Below are positions 1-13,100 of a DNA stretch of 64,000 bases, piece by piece. The translations under genes were made by a program, and so were the position numbers. Within the stretch, counting starts at the first letter, position 1. Every line of letters starts with the position of its first letter. The notes beneath the pieces were generated by a model, which was not told the origin of the DNA, did not search any database, and worked only from the letters and a program-made list of their open reading frames with translations. The DNA is taken from NCBI GenBank assembly GCA_037783415.1, contig JAZGTN010000213.1, positions 124,001 to 188,000 on the forward strand. The letters are read 5' to 3'. This DNA comes from Leptasterias polaris (Eukaryota; Echinodermata; Asteroidea; Forcipulatida; Asteriidae).

Positions 1-28
1 TGGGCCAAGGTGGTTTCAGGGACATTAC

Positions 29-1119
29 CTCATGAGAGACAGGGTCAAACTGGCCAAAGAGTTGACCCATGGTGACGGCTTTGGGATTGACCGTCCGATA
101 GAGGGCTTTCTCTTCATCATTGAGACCCTTCTCATTGAGGAGGGTCAGGGTGTCAGCGAGGACATGGAGTACCTCAGTCTTGCCTGCGAAGGGCTCGCCA
201 ACTAACATGAAACTGAAACAGAAACAGTACATGGTAGAAATTAAAACCTTGTCCCATTGCAGTGAAAGGATGGATTCACTGAGGTGCGTTTGCAGGGTGA
301 GAGTCATCACATACTAAAATGTCTGAAACCCATTTTGGGAAAGCTCCCTTAAAGAGTTTCCCAGTTTGGCCACCAAAACTCAGAAACTATACGTATCCTT
401 TTCAGTGAGTGAGTGTGTTTACATTGTCATTACTTGGATTATTAAACTTAATGGATGAGCAGTTAATCTGCCTGTGGCAGTCAGCATTACTGGTTTGTTC
501 TTGATCCAATTACAAGACTAGGGTCCATTGTTTGGAAAAAAAATTACATGGAGATAACAGGTGTGAGTTGGTAAAGGCGAAAAGGATGTATTATTTTAGC
601 CTCTTTCTTTAATGGAGCTTTCCTGTAATAGTTTAAGAGGTATGTTGAAATGATGACATTTCCACCTTTTGATAATCCCTGGAGTTCAATGAGCTTTTGG
701 AAACATTATTCTTGCCACAAAAAAATAGATAAAAGAGCAAGATTTATTTATACATAGAGAAAACAACAGCAATTTTTTTTTCACAAGACACACATAAACA
801 AGTCTGAACTCAGATAAAAGTCTAAAATTTCTCCTCCCCTGCAACCCATACCACCAGAATAATTTCACAATTTCTGCTGGGGGACTTACCCGTGTCTGAC
901 GATCATCATCTCATATGTCTGGATAAGTTTCTCCCTGAAGGCGTCCACACACTGGAGGTTCCTCTTGGTGCACACCTCCTCCACCGCCTCCATGAAGATC
1001 TTGTAGTCCGCCTGAGGCAAGACCACTCCGGGGAAGAGATCCGAGATAATGCCCTCAAACAGAGGAATGTCATGAGACAGAAACTTCGGAAGATTGACGT
1101 CAAGGATGGAACGCAGCAA
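29..1119 (-). CDS. DNAH12: DNAH12-like end of AAA1 and start of AAA2
   Basis: Two exons (1119-890 and 212-29). The first encodes [17 protein letters not shown] and ends MMIVRHG; the second encodes the AAA2 P-loop [10 protein letters not shown] and ends [13 protein letters not shown], followed by a GTAATG donor at positions 28-23. The next exon of the family (starting W-TDG) is outside the window. AAA2 of axonemal dyneins normally binds nucleotide in a regulatory role. The extra [20 protein letters not shown] wording favours DNAH3/12 over DNAH7. Confidence 0.85.
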
Positions 1120-4100
1120 CTGAAGATGACCGGGGGAAAAATAAAACAAAAATGATTTGTTGTTGCAAATAGAATCCAAACAAAATAGAATACCTGTTTT
1201 GTAATGTAGTACACAAGATACTATTGCATTTTTACCAGATGAAGCCGTGTCTGAATTGGTGGCTACGGCTACGGCTACGACTGGATTGCCATGTCGTCAT
1301 GTGTTGAAGTATAGGATGTCCTTAGCAACACCCTTAGCAACAGTCAAAGCCATAGCTGTAGCCGCCAATTCGGATACGCCTGAAAGACTCTTTTCTGCTG
1401 AACATCAATATATTTTAATTTTACACTTAACAGCACTTTGCTGATGTATAAATTCCATAGAAGTCCCACAAACAAAAACAGCTTTTTAAAGAAATTATAA
1501 AACTGGAAAAAAAACTATGGAGAAAAACTTCAGTAAAATGGTGGTAACTCTGAATGCTCTTTTCCATGCCACCACAATAGTACAGTAATATTGTACTTTT
1601 GATCTGCCCGAGAAATAAAACAAATATAAATATAACTTATAAATGTTGCCATGGAGCTTACGCTCTCAAGATATTTACAAGTTATTCTCGACAGAACCTT
1701 ACCAAAATATCTTCACTCTCGTCGGGGAACTTGAGCTTCAAGTTTCCAGCAGCTGCCAGCACAGCCTTGACGGCACGCATCCCGTAATCGTAGTGGAACT
1801 GTGAAGACAGCTGTTCAGAACACAGTCGATACGTTGTCACGATTTTGACGGAGAGGTTACGCGCATCCACGAAGCCATAGGAATACAGCATGATCTCCCC
1901 GATCATGGCATAGTCGGGTACCATCATGGCTACTGTGCGGAACAGCACCTGTGAGTATGGGAGCAAGATTTGGATAAGTATACGGTTTGTATTTTCATTG
2001 GTGTTTCTTTCAACCTCTGTACTTGTGTTGTTGTCAAACTTATAATAGTTCATTCAAACACATGAAGAGACTGCAAAAACAATGAGCCAACATCAAAATA
2101 AAACAAAACCTTAACTGTAAAGTCGCCTTAGTTCCAGGGCCCAATTTAAAAGAGCTGTTTTAGCACAAAAGTAGCTAAGCACAAATCAATGTTACTAACC
2201 AGAATACGGTTACCACCCAATACCAAGTACCAAGTACTGTCTTTAACTGGTTCCTGTGTATTTTTGCTTACTACCAGACACTTGCTGAGCAAAAACTTCT
2301 GCTCAATCAGATCTATGAAATTGTACCCAAGTCTACAAGATAAAGCCTCTAAATATGTTTAAGAAATTTAAAACGAAGATTTCAAATCGTCTCTGCATCA
2401 CCAAATCCAAAACACAAACATCTTGGGTAGAAAATTGGCAAAGTTTATCTCCCTTTGAAGGCATCATTTACCTCTTCTAAGATCAATCTGAAATCTTAGG
2501 ATGCAGTGTGTAAGGTTATCACATGCTTTTTTTGTAGGCATAGTGGTCAAGGTATAAAAAAAAATCAGTAATTATTCTTCAGACATAGGCGTTTTCCAAA
2601 CCACAGCTTGGGCTTTGACTCCATCTTGGGATCTGTTTGCCTGATTGAAACCCTGTAAGGAAAGCGCATGTCTTCTAAATATCTGACAGAGCCTAAGCTC
2701 AAGCCCATGTCCAAACCGTGGTTTCGCAAAGGCCATAATTTGAAAATCAATAGCAAGTTAAAATGGAGCTGCAAAATTTTCATAGTTCTGTTGCTGCTTT
2801 TAGCTGTTCTTTTTACCTGTTTAGATAAATGTTTTCTTTTTATAAAGAGGGCCCAAAGAATCAGCTGCCTTGGATGGGTTATCCCTCTTTAAAAATTAAA
2901 GGAAATAAATATCTAAGTAACTAAAATAAATCTTACCTTGAGGTTATCAGGAAGTTCTGATCGTCCAGCATAGCCAGGGTTCATGGTAATAGCCACAAAG
3001 CAGGTATCCTTCAGCACAAGCTCAGTCCCTTCAAAGAGAAACGTCTCCTGGTGTGTCATCACGGCACGCTGAATGCACAGAATCTGCTGCGCCACCACGG
3101 ACAACACCTCCAACTCGATGCGGTTGAACTCATCAAAACAGGCCCAGGCTCCGGACGAGGCCAGCCCCTTGAAGAACTTCCCCATGGCAAGGTAGTCCAG
3201 GCCGTCTGAGCAGTTGAAGACGACACACTGGACGGCTAGGGCTTTGGCCAGATCCTTAGTGGTCTCTGTCTTGCCTGTGCCAGCGGGTCCTTCAGGAGCT
3301 CCACCTAGGTTAAGATGGTAGGCTCCAACTAGGGTACGGTAGCATCGATCGGTCAGAGGGGTGATCACCAGCCTAGAGGGGAAAGGCAAAACACAATAAT
3401 CTAGTTAAATGCAGTAATTCTAACATTGGAGATCTTGAATATGATGAGCTTGAAGTTGCTCAAAGAGGGTATAGTGCATAGTCGACTAAAGTCACCATTA
3501 GGGCTCAAACAGGGTATAGTGCACAGTTGACTAAAGTCACCATTAGGGCTCAAACAGGGTATAGTGCACAGTTGACTAAAGTCACCATTGGGGCTCAAGC
3601 AGGGTATAGTGCACAGTCGACTAAAGTCACCATTTGGGCTCAAGCAAGGTATAGTGCACAGTGGACTAAAGTCATCATTTGGGCTCAAGCAGGGTATAGT
3701 GCACAGTCGACTAAAGTCACCATTTGGGCTCAAGCAGGGTATAGTGCACAGTGGACTAAAGTCATCATTTGGGCTCAAGCAGGGTACAGTGCACAGTCGA
3801 CTAAATGCGCCATTGGGGCTCAAGCAGGGTATAGTGCACAGTGGACTAAAGTCACCATTGGGGCTCAAGCAGGGTATAGTGCACAGTCGACTTAAGTCAC
3901 CATTTGGGCTCAAGCAGGGTATAGTGCACAGTGGACTAAAGTCACCATTGGGGCTCAAGCAGGGTATACAGTGTAGTGCACATCAGTCGACTAAAGTCAC
4001 CATTAGGGTTCAAGCAGGGTATAGTGCACAGTCCACTAAAGTCATATTTGGGGCTGAAAAAGTTAACAGGTAGCTTTGAATTTAAACAAAATTGTCTATT

Positions 4101-7100
4101 TACCTGAAGGAATTTCCCAGGTACTCATACGCGTACTTCACCAGTGAGTTGGTAATGCGCACCATGACAGTATTATTTTCCCAATAATATCGAAGCTGAG
4201 CCAGCCAATTGAAGTCATTCTCATTCTCGACACCTGGGTAAAGAGAAACAAACACCATTACATATTTCGAGAAAATAGAATTAGCTGTTGCAAACTGCTT
4301 ACCAACCAAAAGGACCTGTGGTATAAATGCAAAAATAAGTTAGTGGCCTGACGTTTCGACCCTAGCCTTCGAGAAAGACTCTGCTAGGGTCGAAACGTCA
4401 GGCCACTAACTTATTTTTGCATTACATATTTCCACGAAAGTCTGAGTAGGAACCTGCAAAAATAAAGTACTTATGAAAATGTTTAAGCTACCTTCTTGAA
4501 AATTCTTAAGCCTAGCAGTTCCTTTTACTAAGAATGTGTAATGTCATCCATTTTAAGCTGGAAAACTGTGACTTTTTGTTGAATTGGCAAATAAAATTCC
4601 AGAAACATTTACTGCAGTCAAGGCATACACCAAACTTTATTGTGGACACAGCTTGAACTTTGACAAAGGTCATTGAAGGTCACATGGTTTGTTGTAACCA
4701 ATAAAATGCATTAAAAATAGGACAGGTTTAAATCAGCCCTGCTAATACACAGTCCGAACTTTGGGTGGAATGAGACGGCCTGGGACACTGCTAGGGTTAA
4801 CGATAAAAGGCATTTCCAAAGCACTTACAACAGAGAATGAAAGCAGCCGACAATATAACTACCAGTACTTTCCCTGAGTCCTATGAAAAAAAACCATAGG
4901 CACATAACTTGGGTAAGATTCGAACCGATGACCTTTGCCATTCTAGAGTACAATGGCAAAGGTTGTGGGTTCGAATCCCAACCGAGTGGTATGCCTGTGG
5001 TATTATTTCACAGGGCTCAGGGAAAGTACAGTGCTTTACACATCGGTGTATGGGTAAAACACATTTAACATTCTGTATCCTTTATCACTAATGCAAAATT
5101 CACATCTATTTAAATATGACTTCTCCTGTATGTACCTTTTTCTGCCATGTCTATCACTACATCACGAGCGTGTACGTCAATAGTGACAAGCGCCCCCATG
5201 GTTATACGTGTCTGTTTGGAGAGTTTGCCGCGCACCAAAGCCACGATATCATGCAACTGGTTATCAAGCTTGTCGTAGTAATCTCGGAGACCCTGGGGTC
5301 CACCTTGGACGGCCTCATGCACCTCTGACGTCCAGTAGATCTGGGAGACACACAGGACCACCTGTCCAGGCCACTCTTGAACCCAATCTTCACGGGCTTC
5401 TATGGCATACGCCTGGATCAATCAGACAATAGCAATTCTTAAAGGACATCATATATACAGTGATGATATTTGAAGAAGGTGAACATTCCTGAAAAATGGA
5501 TAGTGGGCCTTGCTTCACCCTCACTCTAAACCCAGAACCTCTCATATGTAACAATACAGGAGGTTTACAGACTCTGTGCACCAACAGAAATACAAAACTA
5601 AAAATGTTGATGCAATGTTGATTATTTCTTTCTCCTTTTGCTGGCTGCTGTTATTCTTGTAGTGGAAGAGCAGGGGTTAACCCCTGTTATTTCTGGTTAA
5701 CATAGCAAGCATCCTTGTTTACAGGTTTCCTCGGGCTTGCAAGCTCCCTTGATTAAGTTCACAAATGAGGCATCCTTGGTTTCATAAAAAAAAAAATCTC
5801 TCAGGACTGAGAACCAAACTTCCTAATGTTTATTAGAATTACAGCCTTTAAAACAAATATAGTAAAACCAAATTTATTATTATTATTATTATTTATTTGA
5901 CCTCAACAAAAACAAGTACAACAAAAAGCACAGCAAAAGTGAAACGATAACACAACGAACCAATCAAAATAATAATGAACACAAGAATTATTCAAGCAAA
6001 AAGCACACAATAATTATACAAAAACAACTAACAGAACATGATCAGGAGGGCAACTAGATGAGCAAAAAAACAAATGAATGAATAGAAGAGGCGCATGCAG
6101 GCCTGGGGAGTGAATCAACTGAGAGGGGAAATGACTGGACAAACCAACAAAGAACAACTTATGCGGGTCAGGAACAACAAAAGTAAACTTGATTACTGTT
6201 GCTCGGAAGCATGGTGTCCCGCCCATTTACAAGTTCTCGACAATTCCTACCTTGTGGGATCTCTCCACGACGTCTTTCACGCTGATGAGCATCACGTCTT
6301 GAACCTGAAGAAGCCACTTCTCCACGGCACCTCTCGCCTCCACCGTTGAGATCACCGAGGACATCGCTACCTTCTCCCCCTCACTACTGAACATGGATAC
6401 GATGTCCAGGTTGGGGAGGAACTCAAGCTTGGCGATACCCTCAAAGCATTTCTTGAGATGGGGCTGGACGCGGAGCGGGTCTTTCGTCTCTGAGAGGATC
6501 TCCAGCATCTCATCATTGGAAAGGAAGAAGAAGCTACAAAAAGAAAAGGGGAAATTTTCACACTTTACTGAAAATCACAGAGATTGCGATATCAAGACTA
6601 GCAGAACAAGTTGTGAATACCCAAAGAATAAAATGTTGGGAGCATTTAATGATTCTCTTACAAAGAAATTTAACATACCATTTGCAAAAATTTGTTGCCT
6701 TGAAGCCTTATATATGGAACTGTACTCATGAAGAAGTTCTAAAATTGCCGTCTGTGAGTTGATTCAAGTCTTTTTACAAAACATTTCTCCTCTTCCATTA
6801 TGTATTCACATGCATTCAATATTTATATAGTAAATATGTTTTATTTTAAAACAAATGTTGATTTGACTAATAAATAATAATGAATAAGGCGAAGTAAAAC
6901 AAAATACATCTCTTCAGTGTCTCTGTCTGCTTCCTTTTTGGGGGCTGCATGGATTTTATTTTTATTTTTACCAATTCAAAATCAGATTTAAAAAAACATA
7001 AAATTTCAACTGATCCATCAGAATACTTGCAGAACTTAGCCTGTGCCGGTTACATGGTTAAAAACTGATCATTCTGTTACACATTTACATTGATTCTTGT

Positions 7101-10100
7101 GAAAGTGAGCTATATTACGGATTTTATTACTGAAAAAACTATTAAATAAAATCACTGTCTATGATGTTTCTTTCATTATTGTGCGTCGAACAGTGGAAAA
7201 TCAATAGTTGTTGGAAATTTAAAAAAGAATGGCGGCCATCTTGAAAATAAAAGGCCCCATCCCGCTTCTTTTTTTTCAGGAACCCAGACGCTAATTGTAT
7301 TTTAATTACATAATTAACAACAATGAATAATAATGAATAATAATGACTAATGAATGTTTGCATTGAACCAAACCACAGCGCAAAAAAGTAATAATACAAA
7401 AAAAGTATCTACTTACCGTGGGAAGAAGAGTCTCTTCTTCTCCAGGTAGGCATTCAGGCCCTTTAAGATTTTATCAAGAAGCTCGTTGCTGTCAACCAGC
7501 TTCCCTAAGATGCCAGTCAAGGAGGTAGCTGCCAGGACCTACAAGGAGAATCAATGTGGATCTTAAAGAAATTGTTCAACACCGATGTTTTGATGCTAAT
7601 ATTTGTCAAGAGTTTTTTTGTATGGTGCCAACCCCATGTTGCTGAAGGCAGCTGACATCAAACACCTGCTCAACGTCATGTGGCAAGATTTTTAGTGCAA
7701 GTGAAAGACTGATGGAGATGATTGGCGACCAATGGTACTGTGCTGCACAGCTGCCAACATTTGGATCTCGCAATCAGGGAGACTTTGCCCAGCAATCAGG
7801 AAGGTGTTTAACACAATAGGGACAACGTTTCCATAATCAGGGAGATTTTTCAAACTTGGTCATCAGAACATGGAAAGCTTGGTTTATTTTTAGGGAACTT
7901 TCTGCAGAATCAGGGAAACTTGGCAGCTCTGAATGCTGTGATTGAAAGAAAGGCAGCTTGGTTGGGGCCATGGGGTTTGTCAAAGCAACTTCTGTTGTAG
8001 ATGGGATGCCAGAGGGATGTCATCGTTCCGTTGGCCAGCCAAAGGGTGGCTGGATGGCGCTGGGTGGACAACCTCAAGTTACCCCGACTTACAACTTGTT
8101 TAATTCTGCATTTTCCCCTCATTGGATGTGTAATGAAATAAATAAACACTTGATGGACAGACTTGCTTGGCAGTGGGGTTACTGGCCTGACACCCAAATA
8201 ACCGGACATAAGCCTGTACTGAAGTGTGCATCTTGATCCCCATTTAGGCACAAAGGTTCTTGAGGAAAACAGATCAATTTCCAGGACCTACCTTGGGGTC
8301 CTTGACAGTGTGTTTCATGATCTCCTTCCAGTTGCGATCCACCGTTTGGAACCAACGGCCTTCCTCTGGCATCTGTTGCATGATGTCTTCTGAGCTGAAG
8401 ATGGGTTCTAAGTACAGCCACTGTGACTGTACCTTAAGCCACTCGTCGATTGTTTCTTGAACTCTTAATAGCTTCTCTTCCCATTCCTTGAGTTGAGAAA
8501 AAAATAAAAATAACCCAGATGAAACAATAATAATGACCAGTTGTGGTTGTTTTGAAGGTGTTGTACAGGATTGGTAGACAAAATACTTTGAAAAAACTTG
8601 CAAAATACCTTTAAAGTGTTGCAAATATTACAAAGTCCTACATATCAGCATCCCAGCATCCTACAAAATGCTACTCAAAAAGTTTGCTTCGGAGGACCTA
8701 ATTACATGCCAAACTCTTATAAAACACACACTAGTCTTATAAACTAGCAATCAAGTCTATGTGTGTTGGCGATGGTCAAGTCAACAGGTGGCAAGATACT
8801 GAGACGGATTGCGTGTACACAGGCAACTGTTTCATGGTGTTCATGGGTGTCATGGTTTGGTGGCCTCAGGTGAAAGGCTCTACAAACAATGAACGAAATA
8901 ACTCTTTGCATGAATTTGTGCCGAATGCCTTTATCGAAGACCTGTTCTTTTCACCTGCCAGCTAAATTTTAAAAGACAGATTATACTGCATTATTATGAG
9001 GGCTGTCATGTCTCTCCACTGTCTCTTCGACCGGGCATGGGGTAACGGGATAAGGATTGTTTAATTCCAAAGTGAAGTGGTTAAGCCACCCCCACACACA
9101 GAGTCCTTTATTTATTCTCCAGAAGACAACTAGAGCATTCTGGTCGAAACGTCAAGTAACAAGATGGCTCTATCCAGAGCCAACACAACTCAAAAGAGAT
9201 TATGGTGTCACCACAAATCCTACCTTGATTTCCTTCTCAAACGGTTTGATGAACGGCGATCCACGCATAGTCTGCGTCTTGACGATCTGGTCATCCAGCA
9301 TGGTCTGGATATCGTCCACTGAGGCTAAAATCTTGACCCCTGTGTCTCGGTACGTCGTCAGATTGAACTGGATCTGGTCCCATTCCTCACCCATCTTACT
9401 CATGGCCTTTTCCAAGGAATACTCCTGTAAAAGTGACAAAATAATACAATTTCTTCATGTTTATAAACTTATATTCTATCTTCAACTCATCATTATTTTA
9501 CACTTTGGTGACACCTTTGGAATCTACACACATGTTTAAACCATTGTACTGTTTCCAACAGTATGTATGTGGAATAAAAGCGTCTCATATTTGTTGTGCG
9601 TGAACACAAGCTGTTTGAAAATAGTCTCAACCATCTGATAGGAGTCTTTAGACTCAATAAAACAATGTCCAACTCGTCAAGCCATGTGGAAGCCATGTGG
9701 AAGCCATGTGGAAGCCATCTGTTGAAGACATGATTGGTTTCAGGTAGGAGTGTCTCTTAGCTCAAGGCTCAGAGATTTATTTACAACTCCTGTGGGATTT
9801 CTTAACAGAGTGGTCATCAATGGATTTGTTTTCATTCAAAGAATCAATCAAGGGTAATTTGACATTTTCCATGCTATTTGGCTAGGTTTCAATAGAGAAC
9901 TTGGAATTTTTTAAATTTTCAAACCAATATTTGTTGGAGTACACAGAATCTGTTTACAAACAGACTGTTCAAAACATTTCAGTGCCTGTTCTTTTTGCGT
10001 TTTGAACCTAAAATGCCCAGCTTTTTGAAATTGTTCAAAATTCTGTACATAGGCCTAAACAAAATCTTTCTCATCAAACAAAATGTATCTTGCTGATTTG

Positions 10101-13100
10101 TGTTACTTTGTTTGGTACCTCCCAAAAGTCAATACTATTTCTTGAGTGATAATGTCCTCTTGTAATAAGATGTATACTACGACCGTAAAATGGATGATAC
10201 GATTGACGACACTTTTTGGAGTACATAAAATGATCGTCCATGTAATGGTTTACAAGGTGCTGTGGCGCAATATCCAATCAAACCAGGAACACCGGGGCGA
10301 ACCCCTTCTCTTTACGATAAGTGCACTGGGTTCTTTTACGTGCATTACACAACACACGGGACCTACGGCTTAACGTCCCATCCGAAGGACGAAGCGTGTG
10401 GTTAAGTGTCTTGCTTTAAGGACACAGGTGTCACAACCGGGACTCGAACCCACACTCTACTGATCAGAAACACCAGAGCTTGAGTTCGGTGCTCTTATCC
10501 GCTCGGCCACGACGCGCCACATGAGGTACTCCTGTTGTTTCTTGTGCATATAAGATTTGTATCAGGGCAAGAACGTTTGTCATAAAATAGTACTTAGGTT
10601 ACACGCAAGTTTAAATTTGTCATAACGTCCCAGCTCGCCTACAGCACGGATGTACGCACAAAACAAGTACGCGCAAAGTGCTATTTAAGGCTATACATGA
10701 CTGTTAAAGACAGTGAGAATATTGTTCAGGAAGAAACTGACCTTGCTAGCAGCCGCACTGATGGACTCAAACTTCTCCATGTACGTATCCAAACTGAGTT
10801 TGAGGACTTTACGGAGGGTTGTCCCCGAGTCGGGAGTGAGATCAAATCCAGCGATGTCCGACATCTGACTCCAGTGACGGGTACGGATACCAGGGTTGCA
10901 CATGATGGCAATTGTCGGAATGAATTCCTGGGAGAGACAAATGGTGAAAGTGATTAGTCCAATGCGGAAGATTTGAAGAAAAAATAAACATCCAATGCAT
11001 GGACTCGTTAATTTGGGACCAATGATCAATTAAAAAATACAGTTACATAAAATCTTAAAGGTTTTATACAGGATTGGCAAAGATAAAAAACATAAATGTG
11101 TTTTTTGTTCAGTCCGAAAGCTAACTGATTATGAATTTTATAATAGAACAATTTTTTCTGTGAAATATTTCCCTCTGAAACGAGGTCAAGAAAACTACAA
11201 CTGAAAACCTAAAAAACCAGCTGATTTCGGCTGTCACAGCCATAATCAAGGACAGTGTATTTATTTGTTGAAAATTGTGCATTGTTTTTCACTATTTTCT
11301 CCTTACTCACACAACGGGTTTAGCCCTAAATTTCACAGGTTTGTAATTTCATGGTTGATCAGACAATAGATGAACACTGTCTCTGACTATTTTGTCAGAT
11401 CTACCAAACCCGCATAATACCTTTAGACAATATTTCACAGCAAGCGAGTACAAAACAACAACTAATTTTTAATTTTGAAAAAAGGAAGTGCAAAAATGGA
11501 AACTTGAATTACCTGGAACTCCTTTATCTGCTCTTGTACTACATTGCACACTTTAAGTGCAGCCCCACCCTCTTCCTCTTCTTCTTTCTTCTCTTCCGGC
11601 TCCTCAGCCTCATCCCCGATCCTCTTCTTCTTGGGCGGGGCCGCCTTGGCTTTCTCTGCATCTCGCTTCTTCTTCTGGTTGATGAAGACTTTGGTGGTCT
11701 TGTAGATATCTCTCCAGTAGTCGTCGGCTTCATTTCCAATGGACTCCGAATCCAGCTCCATGAAGGCTCCGTCCATCCATCTGATGAGAAGGTTAGGGTT
11801 AAAGGTTAGTTCCAAAAATGGACATATTGTCAAAACTAAGGGCCCAATTTTATAGAGCTGCTTGAGCAGCAATTGGTGCTTAAACAATTTCTGCTAAGCA
11901 AAAATGTGCAGAATACCAGTCAAAGTGGATACATGTGGAATGGTATTTTGGCTGGTGACCTAAACCATATTCAGGTAAGCATAATTTGGTTGTGCATACA
12001 TGTACATATAGCTAATTTGTGTGCTTAAGCAGCCCTATGAAATTTGACCCAGATCATTTGTGCTGAGCAGACAATTGTTAAGCAATATTTTCTGCTTAAG
12101 CAGCTCTATGAAATTGGGCCCAGGGAAGCTCAGACTGATACCAAGACCTGGGGGATCCAAAACCCAGACAGGGACCCAATTGTCATAGACCAAGATCTTG
12201 GAAATAAACAAATTTCATTAGAGACGATTTTATCACTGTTAGAAGATTGACAAGATTGGATTAAGTTTATAAAGTTTATAAGAATAGATGTATCTTGCTT
12301 GTTAGCAGAAACAGGCTCCCAGCCAAAATTCTTTGTTATATTATTGCTTATCCCCAACCAAACACTGATTTTTGCTTATTGAGCAACCATTTTGCAGCTT
12401 TATAGATTTGGGCATTAGTTGTTGATGTCATACTTACTTCTTCTCAGCTCGCTGCCATTTGACGACCAGACTGAAGAGCTTCATGAATGGCTCAATGGCA
12501 AGAGCAATCTCATCCACCTCAGGGTAAGTTGTGGCGTCCCACTTGAACAGCTTCTCCTCCTGTGCATCAACAACATATAATTCAATTGATATTATTTATC
12601 CCTGATGAAAAACTCTATTAAATCATTGTGGTACCCACTGCTAAATTGTAGGATTTAAACTGCCTCTAGCCATTGGGCTAACTTGGTGGTCTAGTGGTGA
12701 GACATTTGCTCTAGCCTGGCAAAGGTTGTGGATTCGAATCCAACACAATTTGTCGTAGTCAACATCAGTGTGTCATGTGATCATGGCTGTGCAGTGAACT
12801 GGAAGTGGTATTTTACTGGCTGGTTTTACAGGGATGATGCCTCGGTTAGTTTGACCAGGTTAGTTTACCTGGCAGAAGGTGGCCGATTGAACTACCCCTT
12901 GGACTTGGTTAAGTTACCAGGGCGAAATTTTCCTGGGCTGTTTGCACTGCACTTAAAATGGTAAAGTTACCCATTTGCTCTGTTAGTTTCCCCCCAAAAA
13001 TCCAATGTGACCATGGCTCAAGTCTGCTGGCACCAAGAGTCGCTATAAGTCTCCCAATTACCTGATTGATGAAGTTGATGTTTTCTTGAGCCTCAGCGAT

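Noticed and set aside
3401..3958. 185-codon minus-strand and 161-codon plus-strand open frames
   Set aside because: They are translations of the 45-bp minisatellite, open only because the unit length is a multiple of three; flanking exons show this is an intron.
3458..4058. CRISPR-like array
   Set aside because: Repeats are contiguous with no unique spacers and the genome is eukaryotic.
5208..5432. Plus-strand open frames overlapping the 5136-5412 region
   Set aside because: Shadows of the dynein exon on the minus strand.
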